Source of the DNA: Bryum argenteum
Taxonomy: Eukaryota > Streptophyta > Bryopsida > Bryales > Bryaceae
Reading direction: 5' to 3'
DNA: 64,000 bases
NCBI GenBank assembly: GCA_037043015.1
Contig: CM073321.1
Coordinates: 17,481,001-17,545,000 of the forward strand
Under the pieces are notes generated by a model. The model was not told the DNA's origin. It saw nothing but the letters and a program-made list of their open reading frames with translations, and did no database searches. Of the stretch, positions 35,101 to 47,752 are shown piece by piece. How positions within the stretch are numbered: the stretch's first letter is position 1; each line of letters begins with the position of its first letter. Position numbers and translations under genes: made by a program.

Positions 35101-38100
35101 GCAGGGTGTTTCAGAATAATTGATACGTGAGCAGCTAGCTTTTCGAATTACACTCAACGTATAGATTCATATTGCCTTTGAATGAAGGTCCGCTGGTTCA
35201 GTTAACCCGGACTAATAATCTGGTGTATGTTATGACGAACTCTGAATATATTTCATGTATATCAACTCTGAAATATCCGCTTTTGTTGCTACTCTGTTCA
35301 GGTCCAACTTAACAATAAATTTTCTGAAAAAAATTCGCTTGTTATTGTGGATAAAATGTATTGACCTACGGGGGTTTGGATGCCATTGTGAATTCTGAGA
35401 GTGTTGAGGTGGTTCTTTTTTTTGTGCAGTTAACCGAGTTGAAGAGTTTTCATGTGAGGCTGATGAGTATTGTCTTAGATGTGAATGTGGAGCCAGCAAC
35501 GACGCCATGGGATCCCGTGAAGGCGTATCTGTTTGTGCCAGTGGTGCACAAAGTCTCCTCGTATCCAATCGAGTTAGTGGATTGGGACTTGGTACAAAGG
35601 ACGATTGAGACGGATGCATGGAACAATCCACTGCAGCGAGCGCGACCAGATGTGTACTTGGGCACAGATGAGCGGGCTCTTGGTGGGGATCGTAGGGAGT
35701 ATGGCTTTGGCAAACTGCGATGCGGTTTTGCGTTTGGGCAGAAAGCGCATCCAACGTACGGAATTCGTGGTGCGGTAGCCCAGTTTGATGTGGTGAAAGC
35801 CACAGGATTACTTCCTGCTCAAGAGATGATGGAGAAGGCGATCGTTCAGGAAGTGCCTCCGGACGGGAAGCTTCTCATGGCAGATGGTTTTATGGATGTT
35901 GAAGGATTGGTAGGACGAATTGTTACTGCTGTTCATTCCGGAAAGAGGTTTTACGTTGATGCTGTGCGTTTTGACATGACTGCTGATAGCTCTTTCCCTC
36001 AGAAGGATGGTTATCTTGGTCCTCTGGAATATACATCCTACGCAGATTACTACAAGCAAAAGTAAGATTTACGACCACATATGTTTGTCACATTATTTTT
36101 TTATATGACGAGAGACGTGAGCTGAAGTTCTCAGTTTAAGCACGCTTTGGTTTCCAGTGGGGTGACTCAAAACTTAGTCTTCGCTATTTTTCAATATCGT
36201 GAAATTCAGTCTTTTGAAGAGTATGGGGTATGCAGGAGGTTTTTTTTTTCAATCTTTGGTAAGTCAAAACATATATTGTTTCTCCTTACTTGTTACTGAC
36301 GAACAGATTCCATCAATTTGAACCTAGTTACGATGACCTTCCGGACTTTGCAGATATGGCGTTGAGTTGGTGTGCAAAAAACAACCACTATTGAGGGGTC
36401 GTGGAGTTTCCCACTGTAAAAATCTGTTGTCGCCACGCTTTGAGACTTGTGATGGTATTCCTTTGAATCGGCCTTTGCACTACTACTCTATAGCCGTCCA
36501 GACGCAGCATGTTATCATAGCAACAGGATGAAGGTTTCACGTGTTATTTTTGGTTTGTTTCGCAATGATGTTTTCGCCAGAATCATATTCATTATTATTG
36601 TTCAAATTTGTGATCTGTGCAGGTCCTGCGAATTCACAGGACGCATTGGACAAGACCTATTACGTGATGCTACCACCGGAGCTTTGCTTCGTGCACCCTC
36701 TCCCAGGACCATTAGTGAGAGGAGCGCAAAGGCTACCATCAGTGATGAGACGAGTAGAAAGTATGCTACTTGCCATACAGCTGAAACACCGAATCGATTA
36801 CCCAATTGCAGCTGTGAAGGTATATTCCCTTTCGCGCATTATTCTTTCTTTGTTCGAATAAGGAAACAGTCTAAACTCACTTCCGTAATTACAGGTACTG
36901 GAGGCGTTGACAGCAGCGTCCTGTCAAGAGACGTTCAGTTACGAGCGAGCTGAGCTTCTAGGCGACGCTTACCTGAAATGGGTCGTCAGTCGTCGATTGT
37001 TTCTGAAGCACCCCAGTAAACACGAGGGGCAGCTAACACGCATGAGACAGCAGATTGTCAGCAACTCAGTTCTGTATCAGTACGCACTGGAGAAAGGGCT
37101 GCAAAGCTACATACAGGCGGATAGGTTTGCGCCCTCTCGGTGGGCAGCACCTGGAGTGCTACCCGTATTCGACGAGGATACCAAAGAAGGAGACGACGCG
37201 AAGTCTGCGGCTGCAGGAGAAGTAGTGGAAGTCATTGGGGAAGAAGGTGAGATCGTAGTGACCGAGCTCAACGTGGAGCTTGCAAACATGGAAGACGGTG
37301 AGATCGAAGGTGACTCCAGTGCATACCGAGTGCTTTCGAGCAAAACATTGGCAGATGTTGTTGAAGCTTTTATAGGGATCTATTATGTCGAAGGGGGCCA
37401 GGACGCGGCCACTCACTTGATGAAATGGATCGGTATCCCTGTCGAGTTTGACGAAGCGGACGGGCAGTTGGCTATTTCAGGCTGGCAAGTCCCTGAAGCT
37501 GTAATGCGAAGTATTGACTTTCCTGCGTTAGAGACAAGCATTGGCCACCAATTCCGAGAACGAAGCCTTCTAGTTGAAGCCATCACGCATGCTTCTCGAC
37601 CCTCGTCTGGCGTCCCTTGCTACCAGAGGCTGGAATTTGTAGGTGATGCCGTTTTAGATCATCTTATCACTCGCTACTTGTTTTTTAAGTACACAGATTT
37701 ACCCCCGGGTCGTTTGACCGATCTGCGAGCTGCTGCTGTGAATAATGAGAATTTCGCTCGTGTCGCTGTGAAGCATTCCTTTCATCTTCACTTGCGGCAT
37801 GGCTCCACTGCTTTAGAAGCACAGGTATCATTCTTCTTTACGTTTTCTTTTCATTCAGCATGTTTAACCTTCGATTTTGGTATTGACAGCCTGTTGTTTC
37901 TATCATGGACATGCAGATTTGTAATATTCCTCGGTAGTTTGCAGTACTTTTCCTTTCCGTTTCTGAAGCACTTTTCAGCATGTGAAACTTCAAAAGCAAG
38001 GCCTCAATTTTGGTGTTTACAACAAAGAGTCTTGTTATATGAATTGCAGATTCGCAATTTTGTTAATGACATGCAGACCGAGTTGGATAAGCCCGGAGTG

Positions 38101-39713
38101 AACTCGTTCGGACTTGGAGACTTTAAGGCGCCTAAAGTGCTGGGTGACATCCTGGAGTCCATCGCAGGAGCTTTGTTTCTAGATATGTGTCTTGACTCCG
38201 ACCAAGTATGGAAGGTATGCATGAATTTCGATCATTTTCTGTACGAGTTTCTGTTACGTGCAAGTGTTGGCTCTGTGGCTTCGCTTCGACTGACCCCAGC
38301 AACCCATACAATAAGCTCCAATGACCTAGCCACTTCCATGTCCACATCTTTCACATGTTCACATTCTCGGAGTAGTTCCTATGTTCCAAATATCAATTAT
38401 TATGAACAATTCTGCAATTGGGATCCGACTTAGAGTTTTGATCTGGTCTTCTTCTACCAGCTATTCGCATAGCGTAACATCTATCCTCAGTGGTTTTCTT
38501 GCTGTACCAATTTCTATACTCAGTTTTCTTACTGTAACAATCTTATTGTACTTATTTATCATGTATGCAGGTATTTGAGCCCTTAGTGCAACCAATGGTG
38601 ACTCCGGAGACTTTGCCAATGCATCCAGTGCGAGAACTGCAAGAGCGGTGTCAGCAACAAGCGGAAGGGCTGGAGTACAAGGCCTCCCGAGCAGGGAACG
38701 TTGCGACAGTGGAGGTATTTATAGATGGTGTACAGATTGGGTCCGCGCAGAATGCACAGAAGAAGATGGCACAGAAACTAGCTGCCCGGAACGCCTTGGT
38801 CATCTTGAAAGAGAAGCAGGTGCTTAAGGAGAATGATCAAGCCACCAAGGAGTCTGAGAATGGTGATGGTTACGCTAATGGAAAAGCAAATTGTAAGAAC
38901 AACACCTCCAATTTCACTCGTCAAACGCTCAATGACCTTTGCTTGAAGCGTCAATGGCCCATGCCACAATACAGGTACGGAGCTTCTCTCTCTCAAATGT
39001 AAATCCTATGTCGTTTGGTCATTGTGTCGCATCGTTTTAAGACAAGCGATGTAAGTTTCTGAAACGAACAATTCAAGAACAATTTATGAACAATTCAAGA
39101 ATCATCCATATAGTAATGATCATATCTTTGGCTCAAGATAATCATTTTTGGGGTGCGGGAGTTGTAATTGGAAGCGGGTATTATTGTAGGGGTGTGGGCA
39201 ACAATGTGATCCCGGATCGGGCTCGGCATATCTCAGAATATTCGATCCCAAGCATTTTATAGCCGAAGCTAATATCGGAAATTACAAAAATGACTTATTT
39301 TAGATGGAGGGAAAAACTAGAGAAGCTCATTTGTGCAAGAGTTACTTCGTTTGGAGTCATAGAGTACCAAAAATAGAAACCTGGACTCACAAGTTGAGAA
39401 ACCTGCTATTTTGGATATATAGCACCCAAGTGGATGGGGATGGTTGAAGTTTTTTTGTGAGCATGGCAATGCTGCGGTCCATACTAGTTTTAGTAATGAC
39501 AACTTCAGACTTGCTTTGTTTCTTATCTACATTTTGTGCAGGTCGGTAGTGGAAGGCGGGCCAGCACATGCCAAGAGGTTCACATACTCAGTGCGAGTGC
39601 TGACAACAACAAACGGGTGGACACAAGAATGTCAAGGAGAGCCCATGCCGAGCGTGAAGAAAGCCAAAGACTCCGCGGCGCTCTTACTTTTGGCTCACTT
39701 AAAACGCTCGTAA
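29174..39713 (+). CDS. DCL1: DICER-LIKE 1, 19 exons, 1809 aa
   Basis: RNase III enzyme that cuts miRNA precursors in the nucleus. Exons: 29174-29761, 30466-30579, 30675-30885, 31017-31649, 31768-31940, 32199-32321, 32882-33042, 33406-33639, 33729-33876, 34044-34226, 34420-34584, 34713-34808, 35430-36061, 36354-36454, 36623-36819, 36895-37824, 38050-38214, 38571-38974, 39542-39713; all phases join. Domains: helicase with GAGKT 157-161 and DECH 263-266; helicase C about 516-690 (SRGRARKPG); DUF283 about 725-830; platform/PAZ about 944-1155; RNase IIIa (E1273, D1277, D1407, E1410); RNase IIIb (E1500, D1504, D1596, E1599); two dsRBDs about 1634-1700 and 1729-1805. [16 protein letters not shown] and similarity along the whole length to Arabidopsis DCL1, from memory, separate it from DCL2-4. 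The Arg/Ser-rich N-terminus (about 130 aa) is shorter than in Arabidopsis; the start is the first in-frame ATG after a stop. No catalytic residue is missing. Intron 10 is GC-AG. Confidence 0.95.
34227..34419 (+). other. DCL1 intron 10 with GC-AG ends
   Basis: The exon ends CTTAAG and the intron starts GCAAGG, matching the AAG|GCAAG consensus of GC-AG introns. It ends GATAG before GGCGAATGG. Only this junction keeps the conserved ILK-GEW protein order in frame (phase 0). No GT in the vicinity does so. Confidence 0.8.
39150..39260 (+). repeat. Dispersed repeat piece inside DCL1 intron 18
   Basis: GGGGTGTGGGCAACAA with flanking TTGTAG and GATCCCGGATC is related to blocks at 27392 and 27610. It sits within the 38975-39541 intron. 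Confidence 0.4.
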
Positions 39714-41748
39714 CAACTTGTATGGTAATAACAACTATACCACAACCACACAATACTCCTGCATATTGCAGATCTAGTTTTGGAGTCTTCGTCATCCAGG
39801 CTTCTATATTATACATCAAAAAATGGGTTTTATGCTATTATTGATATAAGGTGGCGAGAGGAAGCCTTCTGAGAGGCCGTTCATAAAATGGTTGTGAACA
39901 GGAGGAATGTGTTGTGATAGAAACCCATATTGTGCTTCCCTTCCAACCCCTATATTTGTTCCAACAACCAGTCTTTACTTCGTTGGAGTCGATCTTCCGT
40001 GAAGAAGTTTTTGTACCGCCAAAGTTTTTGGTTGAGCTTATTCAAATATTCGTTGATGAGCTGACATAATATTTGAACAGTGCTGTAAGTTCACCAAGAA
40101 GTTTTGGTTGAGTTACTGTCGAAAAGAGCCCAAAACGGGTGGGGTCTGGTCAGCCCCCTTATTTACTACATATGGCCCGTATGAAATTGAAAACTTTTGC
40201 AGGTTGGAACGTTTTCCGAAAAGTCATTTCATGCGTCAGAACTCCTCGTTCTGCTCAACTATACAAAGATACAAAATTCCGCTCAAACTAAAAAATATCA
40301 AGAAAACAATTCACCAAAAAGTGAGATTTTAATCTTCAAGTTTTGTGTTTTATGATCTAACCGTTTGAATCTTTCATCCAATTGTTTTTCATATGCCATT
40401 TTTATTATCAAAGGGGGGCCGTTGAAGTTGAGTTTCAGAATACCTCCATGTGAAATTTTAAGCATTTCTTTAGGTTTAGTGGATGCATGAGGGTATAAAT
40501 TGCATTGACAAGTTCCTATCTCACTTATGGACAATAATTTGAAGAGTTCAAAATTACTTTTGAAATTGATCTATTGGGCTCACAATAAACTTTGAATTCA
40601 TTTTGCAACAAGGGAAAAAAACTTTCTTTCCTACTTTGAATGTTACGGTTACGTAATTGAGGTACTTGAGATTACGTCGAAAGTTGATTACGTCGTTAGT
40701 TGGAAATTTCCATCTTCGATTTAAAGAGGGTGGTTTGAACGAGTTATGCTCGTTTTGGGGGCTTAAAACTTTAGGGGTTAAAGTAGAAATTCTGAGACAC
40801 AAAAAATGGAGTAAGCTTTATTGCAAATTGTTTGAAGGTGAATTGCTAATGGAACAACAATCTACTTTTGATATAAACTAAAGGGTCCAAATTTATGTAG
40901 TCTCTTAATTCTCAAATGTTCCAACCTATTTATAACCAACAAGTATTTTTTAGCCAAGAAAAAGTGTCATACATGGAGATGAAATAGGTTATCTGATTAT
41001 AATTGTACAATCTTGTAGCAAACTAAATGAAGGTCATGTGGGTTGAATTTTGAGTCTTGGGGCCTCAAACTTCGCAAGATTTTTACAAATTAGTACTCAA
41101 TGAATGTTATAAAATTTCATTATTTTCACTTTGAAGTGAAATTGTGACTAATTGACCTACTGTAATGAAATCATCAACTAGAAAGTATTTTACCTTCATC
41201 TCAGTAACACCCTGCAATCATAAAAATCATGAGAAAAATTTCATCTCCCAAATAATGGCCTTGCAATGATGAATTGGTCAGTGAACCAAAAATTAACCCC
41301 TAAACTACCAAGGCCTCCGATGTTTCGCATAATACAAGGTGTATGTGGGAAAAATTGCAAAGTCAAACTCCGCTTATGGAGTTCTTAAACGCAAATTTTA
41401 GTTTTCAGTCTTGTGGCGGGCAGAAAAAAACTTTTTATTTTTACCTTTTTTTTAGATTTTTTTTTTTGGAAATCTTTTCTTGATTGATTTTGTAATTAGG
41501 TTTCCAAGTGACCCAAGTTGAAAATTTTACCAATCCTACAAGGGCACCCTTCAAAAATTACAAGAGCTAGATTCAAAGTTTTCTTTGATATTTCAATTTT
41601 TTCTTTCACTATTTGCCAAATTTTGGGATTTTGGAATTTTTTGAATTTCTTTTTTCTTGAAATTCAAACTCAAGAAGGTATATACTCACCGTTCATTTTC
41701 CCCCTAAACCATATACAATAAACGTGGTGCATGTTTTACCAAATCCTT
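39714..41748. other. DCL1 3' flank and AT-rich repeats
   Basis: The 3' untranslated region of DCL1 begins here, but no certain poly(A) signal was picked. From about 40100 the DNA is AT-rich without a gene that I recognise. 41085-41300 is an inverted copy of the 22180 and 26040 repeat family, with the palindrome TTTCACTTTGAAGTGAAA at 41124-41141. Confidence 0.45.
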
Positions 41749-41858
41749 GATTTCCACCTTCTTCTAGTAGTTAAGTTGCATGAAGGTTCAAAAAGCAAAA
41801 TGAGTGTCTAAAATTTTGCGTGGGCATGCCCAACTTAGTTATATATGTGGAAAAATAT
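41749..41858 (+). repeat. Direct repeat, copy 1 (about 110 bp)
   Basis: It is about 85-90 percent identical by eye to 44399-44510, including CATGAAGGTTCAAAAAGCAA and GTGTCTAAAATTTTGC. The copies flank the 42721-43521 ORF at 2.6 kb spacing. Confidence 0.75.
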
Positions 41859-42720
41859 TTCAACCCTTAAAACTAGACTTAAGTTAGAGGGGGAAGGATA
41901 AAGGGAAAATTGTGATCTTTTCCAACTTTTGTGGTACAGATACATACTTGCAATCGAATTTCCTTAAAGTCCGCCAGCGATTGGCCCCTCTTTCCCAAGA
42001 AGCAAATATTTAATACATATTTTTTTTTTCCTAATTTACAAGAATCATACAACAAGCTGGTTAGGAAGCCTCTCATTTGGGCAGGCGAGGGGCAGCGAGG
42101 CTCTGAATGATATCTCCATCGTCACGAGACCATCGCAAGATGATCTCTACATCCAGTCAACAATTGTCTACAATTCTATGTGCCAGATCTCAACTATCTA
42201 GTTGTTGAGCTGTCTACCTGTGGAGGGGTGACGAGCCAAATCAATGAACAGTACAAGTTTATTGTAACAATTGTACAAAGTTCAAGATCAATAGTCTATC
42301 AATCCCTGTCAGAAGCCCGGTTTTGAGAATAACTTCTTTAAAACTGAAACCAACCTCACGATGTTGTAAGTATTTCGAGTATCTGCGTGTCAGTGGAAGC
42401 TTTGAGGGTGATGGGCCACCTACTTTTTGCTTCTGCATAACAAGTTCAATTTGCATTTGTTAGCGAGTCAAAGTGAAACTAATGAAACTATTTTTCCAAC
42501 CAGGCGAGGAAAGTCGAGCCACATTTCAATAGCAATACTTACATCAGTGTCTGTGCAGTGAGGAAAATACTCTCCTCAAGAGAGCATAGGCTGGCAATGC
42601 TCCTACAAAAGCTACAGTAGCTAGAGTCTAAAGATTGCATGCCGGGAGAAGACGTCGAGGTCAACTTTTGATTGCCTTTGATCCGAACGGCGAGGGAGAC
42701 CCACAAGTTCTGCCCGTGCT
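41859..42720. other. Spacer before the AT-hook-like ORF, no gene identified
   Basis: It is mixed-composition DNA with no protein that I recognise. It may contain promoter or exon remnants of the gene ending at 43521. Confidence 0.35.
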
Positions 42721-43521
42721 ATGAAGAGAGGTAGACCTCCATTTCTCCAAGAACAAGCAAGCACTTCTGGAAATGTACATTCTGACAGTGACGAAAGAGC
42801 AGCGCATGAGTTCCCTCTTCCCGTGAAGATTCCAAGCGCCTAACTTCCACTTGATTGTCAAGATAAAAATGACGAGAATGAGACACTACAATACACATTA
42901 CGAGTAGCAACATATTCATATGTAGATAATCAGCAGGAAGAGGTTTATGTTGTATCAATCTTATCTGCCAAATCTACAGTAATCCCTGTTTCCAGAGCTT
43001 CTGTAATTCTTCGAGTAGAAGCAGATAGTGAGGAAGATGGCATCGGAAGTAGTAAAGATGGGGGTGTAGAAGAGACACTAACATCAGAGTCCGACTCAGC
43101 AACTTCGGAGAGAGAAAATGAAAGTTTTGAGATTCATTTGTGCACCACCGGTAGTGAGCCTGATGAGGACGCTTGTTTCGCAAACGATGGCAGCTCGTAT
43201 ACTGAGCTTCCATTGCCAATTTGGATTGACTCCCATCAGTTAGAGCTCGAACAAGAACATGTGACAGGTGTACGACAATGCGAGAACGAGAACATTCTGA
43301 TGCATATGGTGAGAGTTGGTGGCGTGAGGCATCAGACCCGGTCAATGTCAAGTGAGGCTATAAACGAGGCAGAAGGCGACGTCGGATCAACGCAGTTGTG
43401 CAGCAAAGGAGCCAAGCGAGAAGTCGATAGCAATGGAGAGGAGGCGCCGAGGTGTAGAAGTGCCGAGGCCGACGGCGCTGGTAACGAGTTGCTCGAGGCG
43501 CTGAATTGGAGAGGATCGTAA
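42721..43521 (+). pseudogene. 266-codon ORF with AT-hook-like start and one TAA
   Basis: From ATG at 42721 to TAA at 43519-43521 one frame is open except for a single TAA at 42841-42843. The product starts MKRGRPPFLQE, where RGRPP resembles an AT-hook, a minor-groove DNA-binding motif. The rest is acidic and Ser/Glu-rich (EADSEED, ESDSATSEREN), with a middle segment LPLPIWIDSHQLELEQEHV. No family was recognised. It could be a young pseudogene, an exon set, or a gene with a stop caused by one C-to-T change. Confidence 0.4.
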
Positions 43522-44398
43522 GCTTCGGAGGCGGTTAGCTCGCCAGCCTGTAGATCTTCCTTTTATTACATTAATGCTGCAGGTACACGTCGTTGGAGCT
43601 GCAGGTCGACGCTGACTTGGCAAAGGGGGGTCATCCAATTTTAAAAATAAGGTAGACCATGCTAAAACCGTGCATTTAAGGACTACACTACAATTGGAAA
43701 GTTGGAATATGTGAATCAATATTTTTCAATTATAAATACGAAAAAATGAAGAAGTTTTCATATTTTTTGATATTCTTTAAGCACTTATAAAAATAAATAA
43801 AAAACTCAGAAGTGACATGTACCACATCACCTAAAACAGTTCACATGCTCCATGTGCACACAAGGCACATTCTTCTACATGAAATCTAGAAAATAGGCAA
43901 GAATCTAGAGTGGGTGGTTTAAGGAGATGCACGGATTTAGCATTGTCTACCTTAGACGGAAACGTCGAAGAAATACAAGCACGGGATGAGGGCTACCTAC
44001 TCTTTAAGACTTATCTAATCCTAACAATACTGGAGGAAGCAATATTATGGGTGGAAGCAGCAAGAATAATATTGAGCAGCTTGGAAGTGGCCCAGTAAGG
44101 GGCTCTTCTACAATAAAAAGGTCCGATGACATTAGAATGCGTTATAGGGACAACCATTTGGGTACTTTTTTTCACACTTTGAACCCCGAACGTATGGAGT
44201 ATATTGGGATGCCCTCCGGAGTCACTTTTCAATTTGACATGATACCAAGTTTTTTTGCAGCTTTGGAATTTGTTTTGGCCAAAGAAGATTCTTATCAATA
44301 TCTGCAAAGAAACAAATAGGTAATTATCGTGCATCATTCTGTCAGGTACTTTCAAAGGATTTACTTAGGCATGTCTTAGTAATGCAAGCCTATGTTTT
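43522..44398. other. Intergenic DNA, no gene identified
   Basis: Short frames at 43910-44320 show no recognisable domain. Confidence 0.35.
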
Positions 44399-44510
44399 GA
44401 TTTCTACCTTCTTCTAATAAATAAATTTCATGAAGGTTCAAAAAGCAAAATGAGTGTCTAAAATTTTGCATGGGCATGCTTGACTTAGTTATATACATGG
44501 GAAAAAATAT
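44399..44510 (+). repeat. Direct repeat, copy 2 (about 110 bp)
   Basis: Partner of 41749-41858. Confidence 0.75.
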
Positions 44511-44588
44511 GAGCTAGATGTTTAAGGTAATAAGCATCACGATTTCCTTTGCACAAAGTCGACTATGTTTGCTGAAAAAAAATTGCAG

Positions 44589-44656
44589 CTATAGGCTCTA
44601 TCGAGCCACTTAGGCTGAAATTTCGGGCAGCCTAAGTGGCTCTATAGGGCCTATAG
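44589..44656. repeat. Long hairpin, 29-bp stem and 10-nt loop
   Basis: The left arm 44589-44617 and right arm 44628-44656 pair at 27 of 29 positions around the loop AAATTTCGGG. Arms contain GAGCCACTTAGGCTG and CAGCCTAAGTGGCTC. It could be a small foldback element or a small-RNA precursor. No flanking target duplication was identified. Confidence 0.8.
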
Positions 44657-45349
44657 ACCTATCTTTTATATGTTCCATAAGAGATTTATTTCAAACGTCA
44701 AACATAATATAGTTTAAACTGATATTTAACTAATTATGAACAAGTTCATAGTCCATAAATAAGTCTGCCAGCGGCCTACAAATGCCGGGTATGCAAAGAA
44801 TTGGTGAAACAATGTGTGGAAATATTTCTACATATAAATCACAAAAGAATTATAAGTTTTGACAAGTGTCTGCCCGCAACCGACACCCTCTATAAAGGGG
44901 TTTAAGAGTCTTGGTAAAGGGGTTTCCCATACTGCAAGGCATGTGCAACTTCGAAATGTATTTGTCCAACCCTACAAGAATGCTTCATATACTCGGAAAC
45001 AAATGCAAACTTATGTAAGGGATAAATGAAGGGAAGAATATGTGTAACTATATTAGGAATAGTCCTACTTCATGGATTAAATTCTCCTTGAAAAGCCAAG
45101 GCATGTAGCAAAGAGCCTCTCCATTTCTACAAAGAGAGAGAGAGGAGTAACGTCAACTAGCAGTACTTGGTCATGATGGCACACATCCCGAGATTGGAGC
45201 TTGCAGTAGAAAGTGTAGAGAAGCTTTTAACACCAAGGGTAATTATGAGAACGTTCACAATGTTCTCTACCGAACACGAAAGATAACCTACTAGAAACGC
45301 CCTCTGGAAGAATAAATGTGAAGAGGGGCTTCAAGTCTCGTAGAGGCAT
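44657..45349. other. Intergenic DNA, no gene identified
   Basis: Nothing with recognisable coding or transposon signal. AAAGGGGTTT is repeated at about 44895 and 44917. Confidence 0.35.
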
Positions 45350-47700
45350 TGTTGACTACAAGCCAACATTGAATCACTGTAGCAAGACTTGGAACAACTT
45401 CTTGAGACCAAGCCTCTTGACAACATTCCGATGAGCATTCCAACGGTCAACTGCAATATTAGGATCGATGAAGCAAAGCAATCCCGATTGCACATAGGAC
45501 AATGCATTTCTTAAGAGCATTGGATCGATCAAACAAGGAATCCACGTGAACATGTCCCTACATAAACGAGATGTCAAATACAAATAATATTAACTTAGTC
45601 AGTTCAATAATAAAGTCGGGACATAAGTCATATTGGCCGGCATTCGACATGGAAAGAGGAGGTAAAGTAAGGGGACCCTTAAAACTAGTATCCGGATGAA
45701 AAACATGAGCATGAAAAGATTCATATCTATTGAAAATCAACAACGAGCAAATAAACTAGAGGAAGAAGAGCATGTTGGCCAGCAATAAATATAACAATGG
45801 GCATAACAAGAATCATATCGGCGGACAACCGACATCAAATAATAACAAGAGACAACTCAAAATAATGCATAGAAAGGTTGTTCATCACATAGAGTTGAAC
45901 ACATGCAAAGGCAACAATGAAATAATAAAGTCGATGATTATATACCATATTAAAAAATTTATGAACAAGAAAAAAGTTCGCGAAATGTACAATTACTAGA
46001 GAAGGAAAACTTGAGTTCAATAAAGTATGCTACATAATAACCATATAGCCGCTTATGTATATCCTCAAGATGTACATGAATATATACACCTAAATATACT
46101 AAGAGGAAGAAAATTGGCTCGCAGCCAAGAAAAAAAGTGTTGACGACCTCCAGGATGCTGAGGAAGTCTATGAAGTCAAGGTAAGTTTCTTAGCACCAAG
46201 TGCAGGGGATTAGTGGGAAAAATCCTCGTCTTCCCAAGATGGGCGTGGGCCTGAAGAAACTCAGGTACAGAACACGTAGACTTTGTTAGCTTAAACAACA
46301 AGAGCTGTAAGACAGTAAGCAGGTGAGGCTTATTAGAGGAGGTCTTCTCTGAGTTCATGGTGAACGTCAGAAGGTATAAAAGCATTAAGAGGATTGTTCA
46401 GGACGTTCTTGTACAGAGAGTCATCAACGAGGAGCATATATTCCTCAATGGCTCTACGCGCAACGAGCTCAAGGCAAAGCTTAAGAAGATGAGCTATTGA
46501 CTTCAGGAAGATAGGAACCTCCGGCCTGTCAGGGTCTCTGAAGGCACTTATCAAGCATTTCGTTTGCCCATAAGCAAAAGTGTTATGTGAGAAACGCAAA
46601 ACCCTATCTCAGATATACTCGAGACGCAGTTTCAGGTTTTTCTCCATAACGGAGGACCAGAAGACAATCTTAAATTTGGCATTCATACACCAATGTAGGA
46701 GCTCCTTGAGTCCTGGTCTAAGCCGAGCCTTGCCCTTTATGATTTTCTTCTAAACGATCTTTTGCGGGACATAGTGAAGTAGTGTCTCATTGATGTCGAA
46801 AAGTAGAAAATGTTTTCAAGCATGTACTTGAGATGCGTGAAGTACAAATGACAAAGATGCGAGGAGAGCAAACCGTTGCGGAGAGGTCTTTCTACATCCA
46901 TCATGCTCTACATTGCGATATCAAAGAAATTCAAAAAACATCATCAGAACAGGAAGGTAAAAAGTACGTCAATAAAGACATGTCGGTCGACTGCCAATAC
47001 ATTTCATTAACACAACCAGAGAGCAATTTCGTGTACACGGAGCAACACGCAGAAAGAGAAATTCAAGAATTGTATCGGATGACATCCGACATATTATAAG
47101 TGCCGGATGGCAAGCGATACAATTTGAATTCATCTCAGAGAGCGTAATCCTCAAGTGTATGCGGCTAATTCTAAAATACTGCTGATACTAATAATCAACT
47201 ACATTAGATATCTACACAGACGTCTAAAACAAATCTCCACTTGGCCAGGCCCGCTTCCGGAAAGCCTCTGCACATCAAAGGGGTGACAACTCCTCGTTCG
47301 GCAAATTAAGTACAGCCGCATTAGTCGTGAAGTATTGACTACCGAGGTCGAAATTGATCAAGCGCTTACGATGAGCGGCCATTGCTTCACCGTGAGAGTT
47401 GGAACTCATTGTTGAGACGCCGATGTTCTTTTCGGGTGTAACAGGACATCTAGTTGGCTGCATCGGTGTCGGCAATCCGGAGTGGTCTTCATGTCGATCG
47501 GCAGCCGATACATTCAATCCGGACGCAATAGTTGGTAGGGAGCTGAATCCAGATCAACCGCTTTGTCGATAAGAACGTCCCCTGAAGTATATTTGACCGC
47601 AGCCAATATAGGTCTCTTCTACGTGGATAGGTGAGAACCGCAGCCACCAGCACCCTCACCTCCCTCAGACGACAAAATGAAGAAAACGACACAATCCAAG
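45350..47700 (-). pseudogene. Decayed minus-strand gene, 3' part, unidentified
   Basis: Several stretches read like protein on the minus strand: 46333-46599 (FSHNTFAYGQTKCLISAFRD, LKLCLELVARRAIEEYMLL), 47275-47517 and 45374-45583. Stops and gaps separate them. The block shares the 19-nt palindrome class with 51430-53640. I infer one minus-strand gene split by CACTA-1. No family was recognised. Confidence 0.35.
45631..47510. repeat. 19-nt palindromes, class 1, four copies left of CACTA-1
   Basis: Copies are at 45631-45649, 45816-45834, 46981-46999 and 47492-47510. The consensus approximates TATCGGCTGNCAGCCGATA, 9-bp arms around one base. Deviations are mainly C/T or G/A changes. The 46981 copy has the opposite orientation of deviations. 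Confidence 0.6.
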
Positions 47701-47752
47701 TTCATTCCTCTAACGCAATCATTCGCTATCCTAACTTCCTGTACGCAACACA

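Noticed and set aside
29300..39820. Minus-strand open frames across DCL1
   Set aside because: They overlap exons of a gene whose protein is recognised over its full length. They are shadows.
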